From Gammaproteobacteria bacterium (GTDB lineage: Bacteria; Pseudomonadota; Gammaproteobacteria; Nevskiales; Nevskiaceae), in contig JAPLSB010000019.1 in NCBI GenBank assembly GCA_026398875.1, forward strand, positions 496,001 to 560,000: a DNA stretch of 64,000 nt, in the 5' to 3' direction. The stretch's first letter is position 1. Each line of letters opens with the position of its first letter. The translations under genes were made by a program, and so were the position numbers. Positions 39,071 through 53,070 of this stretch are shown here, piece by piece. Under the pieces are notes generated by a model. The model had not been told where the DNA came from. It did no database searches and was given only the letters and a program-made list of their open reading frames with translations.

Positions 39071-39537
39071 GAACCTGTCTTCTCCTTGTCGAAATTCGGA
39101 ACCAGCTTCGCCTTGTCGATCTCGGCGAACGGAATTGTGATGGTGCCATCGGCCGTTTCAATCGCGATCTCATCGTCGGTCGCGCCCAACAGCACACCCT
39201 GAAAACGACGGCGGCCGCCAATCGGCGCCAGCGTCTGGATTCTGGCGACTTCACCTTTGAACCGGCGATAGTGTTCCGGCTTGACCAACGGACGATCAAG
39301 ACCAGGGGAAGAGATCTCGAGCCGATAGGCCTGCGTGATCACATCTTCCACATCCAGCGTCGCTGCAACTTCGCGGCTGACTTTTTCGCAGTCGTCCAGC
39401 GTGATGCCTTCCGCTGCATCGATGAACAGACGCAACATGCCGGAACCGTCGCGAGGACTGAATTCCAGCAAAACCAACTCGTAACCGATGGCGTTCACCA
39501 CCGGTTCCAGCAATTCGATCAAGCGATCTCGAAGCAC
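39067..39537 (-). CDS. rimP: Ribosome maturation factor RimP
   Basis: The 156-aa two-domain protein is needed for 30S maturation. It matches in GYELVLLEFSPRDGSGMLRLFID and YRLEISSPGLDRPL. It starts at GTG 39537 with GAGGA 6 bases upstream. It opens the rimP-nusA-infB operon, following the initiator tRNA and its terminator. Confidence 0.95.
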   Translation of the reverse strand: MLRDRLIELLEPVVNAIGYELVLLEFSPRDGSGMLRLFIDAAEGITLDDCEKVSREVAATLDVEDVITQAYRLEISSPGLDRPLVKPEHYRRFKGEVARIQTLAPIGGRRRFQGVLLGATDDEIAIETADGTITIPFAEIDKAKLVPNFDKEKTGS

Positions 39538-39593
39538 CCAGCATCCTCGTCAGAACCACGAAGCAACGCGGCTTTGCAACTCTCAAAAAACCA

Positions 39594-39617
39594 ATAAAAA
39601 AGGCCCACATGGGGCCC
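39594..39617 (-). terminator. Intrinsic terminator after tRNA-fMet
   Basis: On the minus strand GGGCCCCATGTGGGCC then TTTTTTATT: a short GC stem (GGCCC/GGGCC) with a U-tract, 23 bases after the tRNA CCA end and before rimP. It would end the tRNA transcript; read-through into rimP is possible. Confidence 0.7.
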
Positions 39618-39639
39618 GAATGCAGCGTCCAACCTGAAT

Positions 39640-39716
<77 letters not shown>

Positions 39717-39730
39717 CCGTTCAGTTGACT

Positions 39731-39759
39731 AGTATAGCGACCCGATGTTCCTCAAGCAA
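39731..39759 (-). promoter_or_regulatory. Promoter of tRNA-fMet
   Basis: On the minus strand TTGCTT (39754-39759), 17 bases, TATACT (39731-39736), with the tRNA starting 15 bases downstream of the -10. A good -10 (five of six) and correct spacing. Confidence 0.55.
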
Positions 39760-39800
39760 CGCTTTTTTGTATTCGAGAATGAAGTTTCATTCGGTACTGC

Positions 39801-39885
39801 TGGTGCCGACGCCGAGACTCGAACTCGGACGACTTTCGCCGCTACCACCTCAAGGTAGTGCGTCTACCAATTCCGCCACGTCGGC
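39801..39885 (-). tRNA. tRNA-Leu (anticodon GAG)
   Basis: 85 nt with encoded CCA and a long variable arm, as for Leu. Acceptor GCCGACG pairs with CGTCGGC; the anticodon is GAG in CCTTGAGGTGG (39849-39851 on the plus strand as CTC). It lies 51 bases after secG and 84 bases before tRNA-fMet, the usual secG-tRNA-Leu neighbourhood. A small hairpin GAATGAA/TTCATTC (39777-39792) follows. Confidence 0.97.
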
Positions 39886-39936
39886 TTCTACTGACTACAT
39901 GCGCTCACAGGTACAGATCGCAGCGCGTCGCATAGT

Positions 39937-40386
39937 TTACTGCGGAACCTGCGGCTTGGGGGCTTTTTCTGCATCAGAAGATGCATTTTCTGATGCGGGC
40001 GACCCTGGGACCTGCGGCACAACGCCGTCCGCGGCGGGGCTGGCCGGAACGGATCCGGCAGAAGGGGCCGAATCAACTGGCAGCTGCACCGCTGCTGGCT
40101 CAACGGATTCCGTCTGAGGTGCTGCCAGCCCATCAACGACGCTCTCGCTGTTGGAACGGCCGTGAACGATGTAGGCAAGTGCCAAGCTGAGAATGAAAAA
40201 GGCCGCCGCCAACCAAGCCGTCACTCGGGTCAGAAAGTTGGCTGAACCACGTGCGCCGAAAACCGTACCAGAGGCCCCGCTGCCGAACGCTGCACCAGCA
40301 TCAGCACCCTTGCCATGCTGGATCAACACCAGACCAATCAGCGCAATGGATACCAGCACATGCAGGACTACCAGGATTGTGTACAT
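39937..40386 (-). CDS. secG: Protein translocase subunit SecG
   Basis: The 149-aa protein has two membrane helices (VVLHVLVSIALIGLVLIQ, residues 5-22; FLTRVTAWLAAAFFILSLALAYIV, near 51-74) around a conserved cytosolic loop HGKGADAGAAFGSGASGTVFG. A C-terminal Pro/Ser/Ala-rich tail of about 70 residues is longer than in E. coli SecG. It aids SecYEG-dependent export. I use the ATG at 40386; the upstream open frame is not conserved. Confidence 0.94.
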   Translation of the reverse strand: MYTILVVLHVLVSIALIGLVLIQHGKGADAGAAFGSGASGTVFGARGSANFLTRVTAWLAAAFFILSLALAYIVHGRSNSESVVDGLAAPQTESVEPAAVQLPVDSAPSAGSVPASPAADGVVPQVPGSPASENASSDAEKAPKPQVPQ

Positions 40387-40408
40387 GAAAACCGATCTTG
40401 TTTTGGTG

Positions 40409-41191
40409 TCAGGCGTCGCACGCCGCGGCAAGAATCTGCGCCGACGCACAAATCGCAAGGAATTCAGGCGCCTTCAGCGATGCGCCGCCGATCAAGCCAC
40501 CGTCAACGTCCTCGCATGAGAACAATGACGCCGCGTTGTCAGCCTTGACGCTACCGCCGTAGAGCAAACGAACCGAATTTGCGATTTTAGCATCGTTCTT
40601 CGCGACCACGCCACGAATGAAGGCATGCGCCGCCTGAGCCTGCTCAGTGCTTGCGGTGCGCCCGGTACCGATCGCCCATACCGGTTCATATGCAATAACA
40701 GCATTGCGGAAGGCTGAAATTCCCGCCGCTGAAATGACGGCGTCGAGTTGCCGCTGGAGCACCGCCTCGGTCTCGTCGGCCTCACGCTCGGCAAGCGTTT
40801 CGCCAATGCAAAGTACCGGAATCAGTCCAGCCGCCTGCGCAACGACGAATTTTCGAGCAACGCATGCGTCATCTTCACCGTACAAGGTCCGACGCTCGGA
40901 ATGCCCGACCAGCACATGACTGCAGCCAACGTCGTTGAGCATCGCAGCATCGATTTCGCCGGTGAATGCGCCAGGCTTGGACTGATCGCTGAGATTCTGC
41001 GCGCCGAGTGCAATCGGTGACGCCGCAAGATGCCGATGCGCTGCCTCCAGGTAGACCGACGGCGGGCACACCAGCACGTCGATCGCCGGACACTCGGCGA
41101 CACCGCGCACCAGACCTTCGAGCAGCGCCGCATTGGACGCCGACGAACCGTTCATTTTCCAGTTACCAGCCACGAGATAGCCGCGAGTCAT
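40409..41191 (-). CDS. tpiA: Triosephosphate isomerase
   Basis: The 260-aa TIM barrel converts DHAP to glyceraldehyde-3-phosphate. Active residues are visible: Lys in GNWKMNG, His in VGHSERR, Glu in AYEPVWAIGTG, and the phosphate loop YGGSV. GGGAGGA precedes two tandem ATGs; I choose the second (41191) because spacing from the ribosome site is better. Confidence 0.97.
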   Translation of the reverse strand: MTRGYLVAGNWKMNGSSASNAALLEGLVRGVAECPAIDVLVCPPSVYLEAAHRHLAASPIALGAQNLSDQSKPGAFTGEIDAAMLNDVGCSHVLVGHSERRTLYGEDDACVARKFVVAQAAGLIPVLCIGETLAEREADETEAVLQRQLDAVISAAGISAFRNAVIAYEPVWAIGTGRTASTEQAQAAHAFIRGVVAKNDAKIANSVRLLYGGSVKADNAASLFSCEDVDGGLIGGASLKAPEFLAICASAQILAAACDA

Positions 41192-41211
41192 CATTCCTCC
41201 CGTCAATTGAC

Positions 41212-42573
41212 CTAGATTTCGATTGCTGATCCAAGCGCTGCAGCTGCGACACGCAGCGCTTCCGCCATTTGCTTCGCCGCCGCTGCTGCAACGGGCTCCT
41301 CGGCGGCCTCAACCATCACACGCACCACCGGCTCGGTTCCCGAGGCTCGCAGCAGCAATCTCCCCCGCCCGACCAGACTCGCTTCCACCGCGCAAGCTGC
41401 CTCTCGGACGCTGATGTCGTCCAGTAGTGGCTTAGCCTTCCCGGACACGGGCACATTGAGCAGCACCTGCGGCAGCTTGATCATGCCGCCAACCATCTGC
41501 GCCAGCGTCTGTCCTTGCGCCAGCAGTGCTTCCAGAACTTGCAATGCAGTGATGATGCCGTCGCCGGTCCGCGAACGGTCCAGACATATGGTGTGTCCGG
41601 ACGTCTCTCCGCCGACGACACCATGACGGGTGCGGAGACGCTCAAGAACGTGGCGATCACCCACGGCAGCGCGTTCGAACGGAATCTCCAGTCGGAGGAG
41701 CGCCTGTTCGAGCCCGAAGTTGCTCATCACCGTGCCCACCACCGGCCCTCGAAGAGTGCCGGTCAAATGTCGTTGCCGCGCAAGCACGTACAGAATTTCG
41801 TCGCCATCAACGGCCACACCATCTGCGCGCACCAGCAGGCAACGATCACCGTCACCATCCAGCGCAATACCCATGTCTGCACCATGCGCAAGCACAGCCG
41901 CCTGCAAAGTCGCCAGATGGGTAGAGCCACAACCTTCATTGATATTCAGGCCATTCGGCGACACCCCGATCGGGATGACCTCGGCGCCAAGTTCGTCGAA
42001 TACCAGCGGAGCAACACGGTAAGCAGCCCCATTCGCGCAGTCGACGACCAGTTTCAGGCCACGCAGCGAATCGCCAGCAAAAGCACCCTTGCAGAACTCG
42101 ACATACCGGCCTTGCGCATCATCGATGCGCCGCGCGCGGCCCATGGCTTCCGGGGGTACACATTCGAGATCGCGCCCGAGGTAGCTCTCGATCTCCTCCT
42201 CAACAGCGTCGCTGAGCTTGTCGCCCTCGCCCGAGAAAAACTTCACACCGTTGTCGAAGTGCGGGTTGTGCGAGGCCGAAATCACGACGCCGGCCTGCGC
42301 GCGGTAGGCGCGCGTCAGATAAGCAACGGCCGGTGTCGGCAACGGTCCCAGCAGGTAGGTCTCGACGCCAGCAGCAGCGAATCCGGCCTCAAGCGCCGAC
42401 TCGAACAGATAACCGGAGCGGCGCGTGTCCTTGCCGACCAGCACACGCGCGCCACGTGTACGACCAAACACGCGACCGGCCGCCCAGCCCAGCTTCAAAG
42501 CGAACTCCGGAGTCATCGGGGACTGGCCGACACGACCGCGTATGCCGTCCGTGCCGAAGAATTGTCTGCTCAT
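41212..42573 (-). CDS. glmM: Phosphoglucosamine mutase
   Basis: The 453-aa protein converts glucosamine-6-phosphate to the 1-phosphate for peptidoglycan and LPS. Key sites: active Ser in [19 protein letters not shown], metal loop ALDGDGDRC, and phosphate-binding [11 protein letters not shown]. The folP-glmM pair lies 7 bases apart, as in related genomes. Confidence 0.97.
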   Translation of the reverse strand: MSRQFFGTDGIRGRVGQSPMTPEFALKLGWAAGRVFGRTRGARVLVGKDTRRSGYLFESALEAGFAAAGVETYLLGPLPTPAVAYLTRAYRAQAGVVISASHNPHFDNGVKFFSGEGDKLSDAVEEEIESYLGRDLECVPPEAMGRARRIDDAQGRYVEFCKGAFAGDSLRGLKLVVDCANGAAYRVAPLVFDELGAEVIPIGVSPNGLNINEGCGSTHLATLQAAVLAHGADMGIALDGDGDRCLLVRADGVAVDGDEILYVLARQRHLTGTLRGPVVGTVMSNFGLEQALLRLEIPFERAAVGDRHVLERLRTRHGVVGGETSGHTICLDRSRTGDGIITALQVLEALLAQGQTLAQMVGGMIKLPQVLLNVPVSGKAKPLLDDISVREAACAVEASLVGRGRLLLRASGTEPVVRVMVEAAEEPVAAAAAKQMAEALRVAAAALGSAIEI

Positions 42574-42580
42574 GTCGTCA

Positions 42581-43435
42581 TTATGAAGTGCACGCCGGTC
42601 GTTGCGACGCAGCGCGCACGGCCAGTGCGATCTTCACTGCATCGATGGTCGGCGCCACGTCATGCGTACGCACGATCCGCGCGCCATGCAAGGTCGCAAT
42701 CGCTGCGGCAGCAACACCCGCAGCGCAGCGCTCATCGATATCGCGGCCGGTCAGCTGTCCCAGCATGCCCTTGCGTGACATGCCGACCAGCGTCGGCCGC
42801 CCCAGAGCGACGATCTCAGGCAGGCGCGCCAGCAGTTCAAGGTTGTCGACCAGCCGCTTGCCAAAGCCGAACCCGGGATCGATCAACAGACGATCACTTG
42901 GAATGCCGGCGGAAACACAAGCAGCGATCCGCTCGCGGAGAAAATCGACCACGTCATCGACCACCGCCGAGTACGAAGGCGCGAGCTGCATCGTCTGCGG
43001 CGAGCCTTGCATGTGCATCAGGCAGACCGCTGCGCGAACCTCTGCAGCAGCAGCCAATGCACCCTCCGATCTAAGCGCGTTGACATCGTTGATGATCGAG
43101 GCACCTGCAAGACAGGCCTCACGCATTACCTCGGCTTTCATCGTATCGATGGAGATGATGCAGTCCGATTGCCGTCGCAGAGCCTCGATCACCGGGATCA
43201 CCCGCCGACGTTCCTCCCCGGCGGTGACGGGCTCTGCACCCGGCCGCGTCGACTCTCCGCCGATATCGATGATCGCCGCGCCCTGCTCGACCATCTTTAG
43301 CGCTTGGTCGATTGCACGCGGAACGTCGTCGTGACGGCCGCCATCCGAGAATGAATCCGGCGTGACGTTGACCACGCCCATCACCACCGTTTCGGACAGG
43401 TCGAGCTGACGCCCACCCGGGAGATCGATCTTCAT
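42581..43435 (-). CDS. folP: Dihydropteroate synthase
   Basis: The 284-aa TIM-barrel enzyme condenses p-aminobenzoate with dihydropterin pyrophosphate in folate synthesis and is the sulfonamide target. [16 protein letters not shown] and [11 protein letters not shown] are diagnostic. I use the ATG at 43435; the open frame continues upstream through the ftsH terminator and is not coding there. It is transcribed after the terminator, so it probably has its own promoter. Confidence 0.96.
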   Translation of the reverse strand: MKIDLPGGRQLDLSETVVMGVVNVTPDSFSDGGRHDDVPRAIDQALKMVEQGAAIIDIGGESTRPGAEPVTAGEERRRVIPVIEALRRQSDCIISIDTMKAEVMREACLAGASIINDVNALRSEGALAAAAEVRAAVCLMHMQGSPQTMQLAPSYSAVVDDVVDFLRERIAACVSAGIPSDRLLIDPGFGFGKRLVDNLELLARLPEIVALGRPTLVGMSRKGMLGQLTGRDIDERCAAGVAAAAIATLHGARIVRTHDVAPTIDAVKIALAVRAASQRPACTS

Positions 43436-43455
43436 GAGCGCAGGAAAACAGGTTT

Positions 43456-43490
43456 GAAAACAAAAAGGGCCGGCATCAGCCGGCCCTTTC
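43456..43490 (-). terminator. Intrinsic terminator of ftsH
   Basis: On the minus strand AAAGGGCCGGC, loop TGAT, GCCGGCCC then TTTTTGTTTT: an 8-bp GC stem extended by A:U pairs and a long U-rich tail, 14 bases after the ftsH stop. Strong minus-strand terminator. Confidence 0.9.
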
Positions 43491-43503
43491 ACAGCACGAT
43501 CGA

Positions 43504-45432
<1,929 letters not shown>

Positions 45433-45475
45433 CGGAAATTCCTCGGAATTGGTGCTACACAACCGCGTTTTGACA

Positions 45476-46105
45476 CTACACGACCCGGTGATCACGCGCC
45501 AGCACGTAGACCTCGGGGCTGCGCTGGCGCGATGCCTTCGGTTTTCGTATCTGCACGGTCTTGAAGCGGTTCCTCACCATCTTCAGGAACGCCTCCGATC
45601 CCTCACCCTGGAACAGCTTCACCAGGAATGCGCCTCCCGGTCTCAGACGCTGGACCGCAAAATCCAGCGCCAGTTCACAGAGGTAGATCGAAGACGCCTG
45701 GTCGGCAACGTCGATGCCGGAGATGTTGGGGGCCATGTCCGACAACACAAGGTCCGCAGAGCCCACCGGCACCAGCGATTCCAGCGCCTGCAACACCACG
45801 TCCTCACGGAAGTCGCCACAAATGAACTCGACCCCCGGCACCTCCTTCATCGGCAGGATGTCGAGCGCAACCAGCCGTCCGTTTCTACCAATCTGAGGTC
45901 GCGCATACTGGCTCCAGCCGCCAGGCGCAGCGCCCAGGTCGACAACCGTCATTCCGGACTTGAGGATCTTGTCCCGTTCCTGGATTTCCTTGAGCTTGTA
46001 GACCGCCCGCGACCGATAGCCTTCCTTGCGGGCCAGTTGCACATAAGGGTCGGCCTCATGCTCGGCGAGCCACTGGGTGCTGCTCTTGCTGCGCGGTTTG
46101 CTCAA
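45476..46105 (-). CDS. rlmE: 23S rRNA (uridine-2'-O-)-methyltransferase RlmE (FtsJ)
   Basis: The 209-aa protein methylates U2552 of 23S rRNA late in 50S maturation. It has SAM motif [13 protein letters not shown] and the K-D-K-E tetrad: K in [13 protein letters not shown] in VLSDMAPN, K in [11 protein letters not shown] in SPEVYVLA. The adjacent ftsH is the usual neighbour, 43 bases away. Confidence 0.95.
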   Translation of the reverse strand: MSKPRSKSSTQWLAEHEADPYVQLARKEGYRSRAVYKLKEIQERDKILKSGMTVVDLGAAPGGWSQYARPQIGRNGRLVALDILPMKEVPGVEFICGDFREDVVLQALESLVPVGSADLVLSDMAPNISGIDVADQASSIYLCELALDFAVQRLRPGGAFLVKLFQGEGSEAFLKMVRNRFKTVQIRKPKASRQRSPEVYVLARDHRVV

Positions 46106-46112
46106 TACAGTC

Positions 46113-46588
46113 TCAGAGGTAGCTGACTTTGACGACTTCGAGCTCGCGAATGCCGCGCGGCGTCTGCACCTGCGCGATATCGCCTTCCGACTTGCCGATC
46201 AGCGCGCGCGCAATCGGCGAGTTCACCGAAATCAGGCCTTTCTTGATGTCGGCCTCGTCCTCGCCAACGATCTGGTAGCGCAATTCCTCGCCGGAGTCGG
46301 CGTCGACCAGTTCGACTGTAGTGGCGAACATGATCTTGCCGGTCTTCGGCAGGCTCGCAGGATCGACGATCTGGGCATTCGACAGCTTCGCTTCCAGTTC
46401 GCCGATCCGGCCTTCATTGAAGCCGTGCTGCTCGCGCGCCGCGTGGTACTCGGCATTTTCCTTGAGATCGCCATGCGCACGCGCCTCTTCGACCGAAGCA
46501 ATGATCTTCGGCCGCAGCTCGCTCTTCCGGTGGCGCAATTCCTCGCGCAGCGCCTCGGCGCCGCGCAAAGTCATCGGGGTCTTGGTGC

Positions 46589-46592
<4 letters not shown>
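46113..46592 (-). CDS. greA: Transcription elongation factor GreA
   Basis: The 159-aa protein has an N-terminal coiled coil (about residues 12-75; [17 protein letters not shown], with the acidic tip [16 protein letters not shown]) that inserts into the RNA polymerase secondary channel and triggers cleavage of backtracked RNA, and a C-terminal FKBP-like domain ([19 protein letters not shown]). Its ATG overlaps the carB stop by 4 bases. Confidence 0.97.
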
Positions 46593-49805
<3,213 letters not shown>

Positions 49806-49813
<8 letters not shown>

Positions 49814-50957
49814 GGGCGCTCTCCTTCGAAGCGTCGATCAGGGTGACGAATTGGTCGAACAGGTAACTGACATCGTGCGGTCCGGGGCTCGCCTCCGGAT
49901 GTCCCTGGAAACTGAACGCCGGTGCATCGGTCAGGCGAATGCCCTGATTGGAACCGTCGAACAGAGAGCGGTGCGTGACGATGGCATTGGCCGGCAGCGT
50001 CGCTTCATCGACCGCGAAGCCGTGGTTCTGGCTGGTGATCAGCACGCGCTGGGTTTCGAGGTCCTGCACCGGGTGATTGGCGCCGTGATGGCCGAACTTC
50101 ATCTTGAGTGTTTTCGCTCCGGCCGCGAGGCCAAGAATCTGGTGACCCAGGCAGATGCCGAAGGTCGGCAGCTTGAGGGCAAGGAATTCGCGCGCCGCAG
50201 CGATCGCGTAGTCGCAAGGTGCGGGATCACCGGGGCCGTTCGACAGCATCACGCCATCCGGCTTGAGTTTGAGAACATTGGCGGCGCTGGACTGCGCAGG
50301 CACCACCGTGACCTTGCAACCGCGGTCGATGAGCATGCGCAGGATGTTGCGCTTGACGCCAAAATCGTAAACGACGACGTGGCGGCTGCCGCCGGTGACT
50401 TCCGGCTCGGCATTGGTCTTCAGTTCCCAGCTGCCGCGCGTCCAGGCATAGGCCGCGGCAGTCGTCACGACCTTCGCGAGGTCCATGCCTTTCAGACCCG
50501 GCCAAGCCTGCGCCTGCTTCAGCGCCGCCTGCTCGTCGAGGCCGTTGCCGGCGACGATGCAGCCGTTCTGGGCGCCCTTGTCGCGCAGGATGCGGGTCAG
50601 CCGGCGGGTATCGATCCCGGCGATGGCGACCACGCGCTGGTCAAGCAGGTATTCGCTGAACGACTGCTTCGAGCGGAAGTTCGATGGCGGACGCGGCACT
50701 TCACGAAGGATGAGCCCGGCAAGCTGGGTCCTATCCGACTCGTTGTCTTCCGGATTGACGCCGACGTTGCCGATGTGGGGATAGGTCAGCGTGACGATCT
50801 GCTCGCGGTACGACGGATCGGTCAGGATTTCCTGGTAACCGGTCATCGCCGTGTTGAACACCACTTCGCCGACAGTCGAACCCTCGATGCCGATCGAGAC
50901 GCCATGAAAGATGCTGCCGTCGGCAAGCGCAAGAAGAGCCGGTGTCGTTTGACGCAT
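49806..50957 (-). CDS. carA: Carbamoyl-phosphate synthase small subunit
   Basis: The 383-aa glutaminase subunit has a conserved N-terminal domain from [12 protein letters not shown], then the class I amidotransferase with [14 protein letters not shown], nucleophile Cys in [11 protein letters not shown] and [11 protein letters not shown] start at the ATG at 50957; an open extension upstream to about 51017 has no homology support. A hairpin at 51023-51056 precedes the gene and may attenuate it. carA-carB overlap by 8 bases. Confidence 0.96.
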
Positions 50958-51022
50958 GTTGTAGGAGAAGTCCTTGATGAGCTTGAGGTATTCCCCTGCT
51001 GCGCGGAGACCGCGCATAAGCA

Positions 51023-51056
51023 AAGGGGGGCCGAACCGCGATGGTTCGCCCCCCTT
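51023..51056 (-). terminator. Strong hairpin between the M20 hydrolase and carA
   Basis: AAGGGGGG-C-CGAACC (51023-51037) pairs with GGTTCG-CCCCCCTT (51043-51056), a 14-bp stem with one bulge and a 5-base loop. On the minus strand it is followed by TGCTTAT, a weak U-tract. It lies about 165 bases after the hydrolase stop and 65 bases before carA, so it is either that gene's terminator or an attenuator for carAB. The rest of 51057-51220 shows nothing further. Confidence 0.55.
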
Positions 51057-51220
51057 GCAGGATTAAGACGCCATTTTACCGGTGCGGCGGAAAGGCGTCC
51101 ATCGATCCACCGACATTTCGTGCATAACTCATGCCGACGACAAGTCCGAAGCCGCCCTGCCCGACCGCCGACAGCGCGCTGAAGCGCGAAGCGTCCATTT
51201 CGAACCGCAGCGCTCCGCGC

Positions 51221-52546
51221 TCAGCGACGGCCAGCACCGGTCATGTAATCGAGCGTCAGACCGACCAGTGCCCGAACCCCGAGCGGCAGGCCGGCTTCAT
51301 CGACCTTGAAGCGCGGGGAGTGATTCGGCGCGTACTCCTCCTTGCTGGCGCCCGGCTTGCGGACACCGACGAACACGAACAGGCCCGGAATCTTCTGCTG
51401 GTAGAACGAGAAGTCCTCGGCAACGGTCTGCGGTGTGGTCTCGATCAGCTTGCCGGCACCGGCGATGCGACTCAGCGTCGGCCGCATCCGCTCGGTCAGT
51501 GCCGGGTCGTTATAGGTCACCGGGTAGGCGTATTCGTCCCCGATGCCGACCGTCGCGGTCGCGCCGGAGGCTTCGGCGGTCTTGATCACGGTGCGCCGGA
51601 CGGCATCGTTCATCACCAGCCGCCACTTCGGGTCGAGCGAACGCAACGTGCCCTTCATCCGGACTTCCTCCGGAATGATGTTGTTGCGTACGCCGCCGTC
51701 GATCTTGCCGATGGTGACGATCGCCGCCCCTTGCGTGATGTCGATCTGGCGGCTGACGACGGTCTGCAGCGCATTGATGATCTGCGCACTGACGACGATC
51801 GGGTCGACGCCGTTCCACGGGATCGCGCCATGGGTCTGGCGCCCCTTGACGGTGATGTTGAGATTGTCGGTGGACGCCATCAGCCCGCCGGCGCGAAACG
51901 CGAGCGTGCCGGTCTCGAACTCGGTCAGCACATGCAGGCCGAAAATCGCCTCCGGAACCGGCGCCTGGCTCAGCACACCTTCCTTGACCATCAGCTCGGC
52001 GCCGCCTTCTTCACCGGCCGGACGTCCCTCCTCGGCCGGCTGGAAGATCAGCTTCACGGTGCCCGGCAGTTTCGGCCGCAACTGCATCAGCACCTCCGCC
52101 GCGCCGAGCAGCATCGCCATGTGCGTGTCGTGCCCGCAGGCATGCATCACGCCGACGTCCTTGCCGTCGTAGGTCGACGTCAGCTTCGAAGCGAAAGGCA
52201 CATCGACTTCCTCGGCGACCGGCAGCCCGTCCATGTCGGCCCGCAGTGCCACCACCGGTCCCGGCTTGCCGCCTTTCAGCACCGCCACCACACCGTGGCG
52301 GGCGACACCGGTCTGCACCTCGTAGCCCAGCGCCTTGAGCTTCGCCGCAACGTAAGCGCTGGTCTCCACTTCCCGGTTTGAAAGTTCCGGATGCGCGTGC
52401 AGATGGCGGCGGACGCTGATCACCTCGGCCATCACGCCGTCGACCAGTGCATCCGCACTTTTCGCCAGGCCGGCGTCGGCGGCCTGCGCAACGGTAGCCG
52501 CGACAAGGGCACAGGCGGCCACGGTCAGCTTCGACGGCAGATTCAT
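51221..52546 (-). CDS. Secreted M20 family amidohydrolase/peptidase
   Basis: The 441-aa protein has a signal peptide (KLTVAACALVAATVAQAADA, cleavage near residue 23), so it is probably periplasmic. The di-metal site follows HACGHDTHMAMLLGAAEV and FQPAEEGRPAGEEGG (catalytic Glu), and GRQTHGAIPWNGVDP lies in the lid domain. The family (hippurate hydrolase/aminoacylase-like, M20D) cleaves N-acyl amino acids or peptides; the substrate is unknown. It lies between carA and the GNAT gene on the same strand. Confidence 0.85.
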   Translation of the reverse strand: MNLPSKLTVAACALVAATVAQAADAGLAKSADALVDGVMAEVISVRRHLHAHPELSNREVETSAYVAAKLKALGYEVQTGVARHGVVAVLKGGKPGPVVALRADMDGLPVAEEVDVPFASKLTSTYDGKDVGVMHACGHDTHMAMLLGAAEVLMQLRPKLPGTVKLIFQPAEEGRPAGEEGGAELMVKEGVLSQAPVPEAIFGLHVLTEFETGTLAFRAGGLMASTDNLNITVKGRQTHGAIPWNGVDPIVVSAQIINALQTVVSRQIDITQGAAIVTIGKIDGGVRNNIIPEEVRMKGTLRSLDPKWRLVMNDAVRRTVIKTAEASGATATVGIGDEYAYPVTYNDPALTERMRPTLSRIAGAGKLIETTPQTVAEDFSFYQQKIPGLFVFVGVRKPGASKEEYAPNHSPRFKVDEAGLPLGVRALVGLTLDYMTGAGRR

Positions 52547-52577
52547 CGCGGCGCTTCCAGTCGGGGGATACCGCAGC

Positions 52578-53060
52578 TTAGCGGCTGGCCGACGCGAACG
52601 TCTGAAGGGCCTCGCCGGTCAGGCGGAAGATGCGCCACTCGGTCATCAGCCGGGCACCGAGACTTTCGTAGAAGCCGATCGCCGGCGCATTCCAGTCAAG
52701 CACCGACCATTCCAGCCGCCCGCAGCCCCGCTCGACAGCGATCTGCGCGAGCCGTTGCAGCAAGGCCTTGCCGTAGCCCTTGCCGCGCTGTGCCGGTTCC
52801 ACGAACAGATCTTCCAGATACAGCCCGCGCCGGCTCAGGAAGGTCGAGAAATTGTGGAAGTACAGCGCGAACCCGACCGGCTTGCCATCTTCGCAGGCAA
52901 TCAGGCATTCGGCACCAGGCCGTTCGCCGAACAATGCCGCGCGAAGGCTGTCCTCGGTGGCCACCACCTCGTGCGACAGCCGCTCGTATTCGGCCAGCGC
53001 GCGGATCAGCCGCAGGATGGTGGGCACGTCGGCAACGGAAGCGGCTTCGATCGACAGCAT
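52578..53060 (-). CDS. GNAT family N-acetyltransferase
   Basis: The 160-aa protein has the GNAT core: LYLEDLFVEPAQRGKGYGKALLQRLA, with the acetyl-CoA pyrophosphate loop QRGKGYGK, then CGRLEWSVLDWNAPAIGFYESLGA. This pattern resembles diamine/thialysine-type acetyltransferases (SSAT-like). I use the ATG at 53060; the upstream open frame overlaps kup. kup ends 10 bases upstream, so the two are probably co-transcribed. Confidence 0.88.
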   Translation of the reverse strand: MLSIEAASVADVPTILRLIRALAEYERLSHEVVATEDSLRAALFGERPGAECLIACEDGKPVGFALYFHNFSTFLSRRGLYLEDLFVEPAQRGKGYGKALLQRLAQIAVERGCGRLEWSVLDWNAPAIGFYESLGARLMTEWRIFRLTGEALQTFASASR

Positions 53061-53070
53061 CGCTGAACCC

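Noticed and set aside
50958..51023. 22-codon upstream extension or leader peptide of carA
   Set aside because: No ribosome site, no homology to CarA N-termini, and the frame begins inside a strong hairpin.
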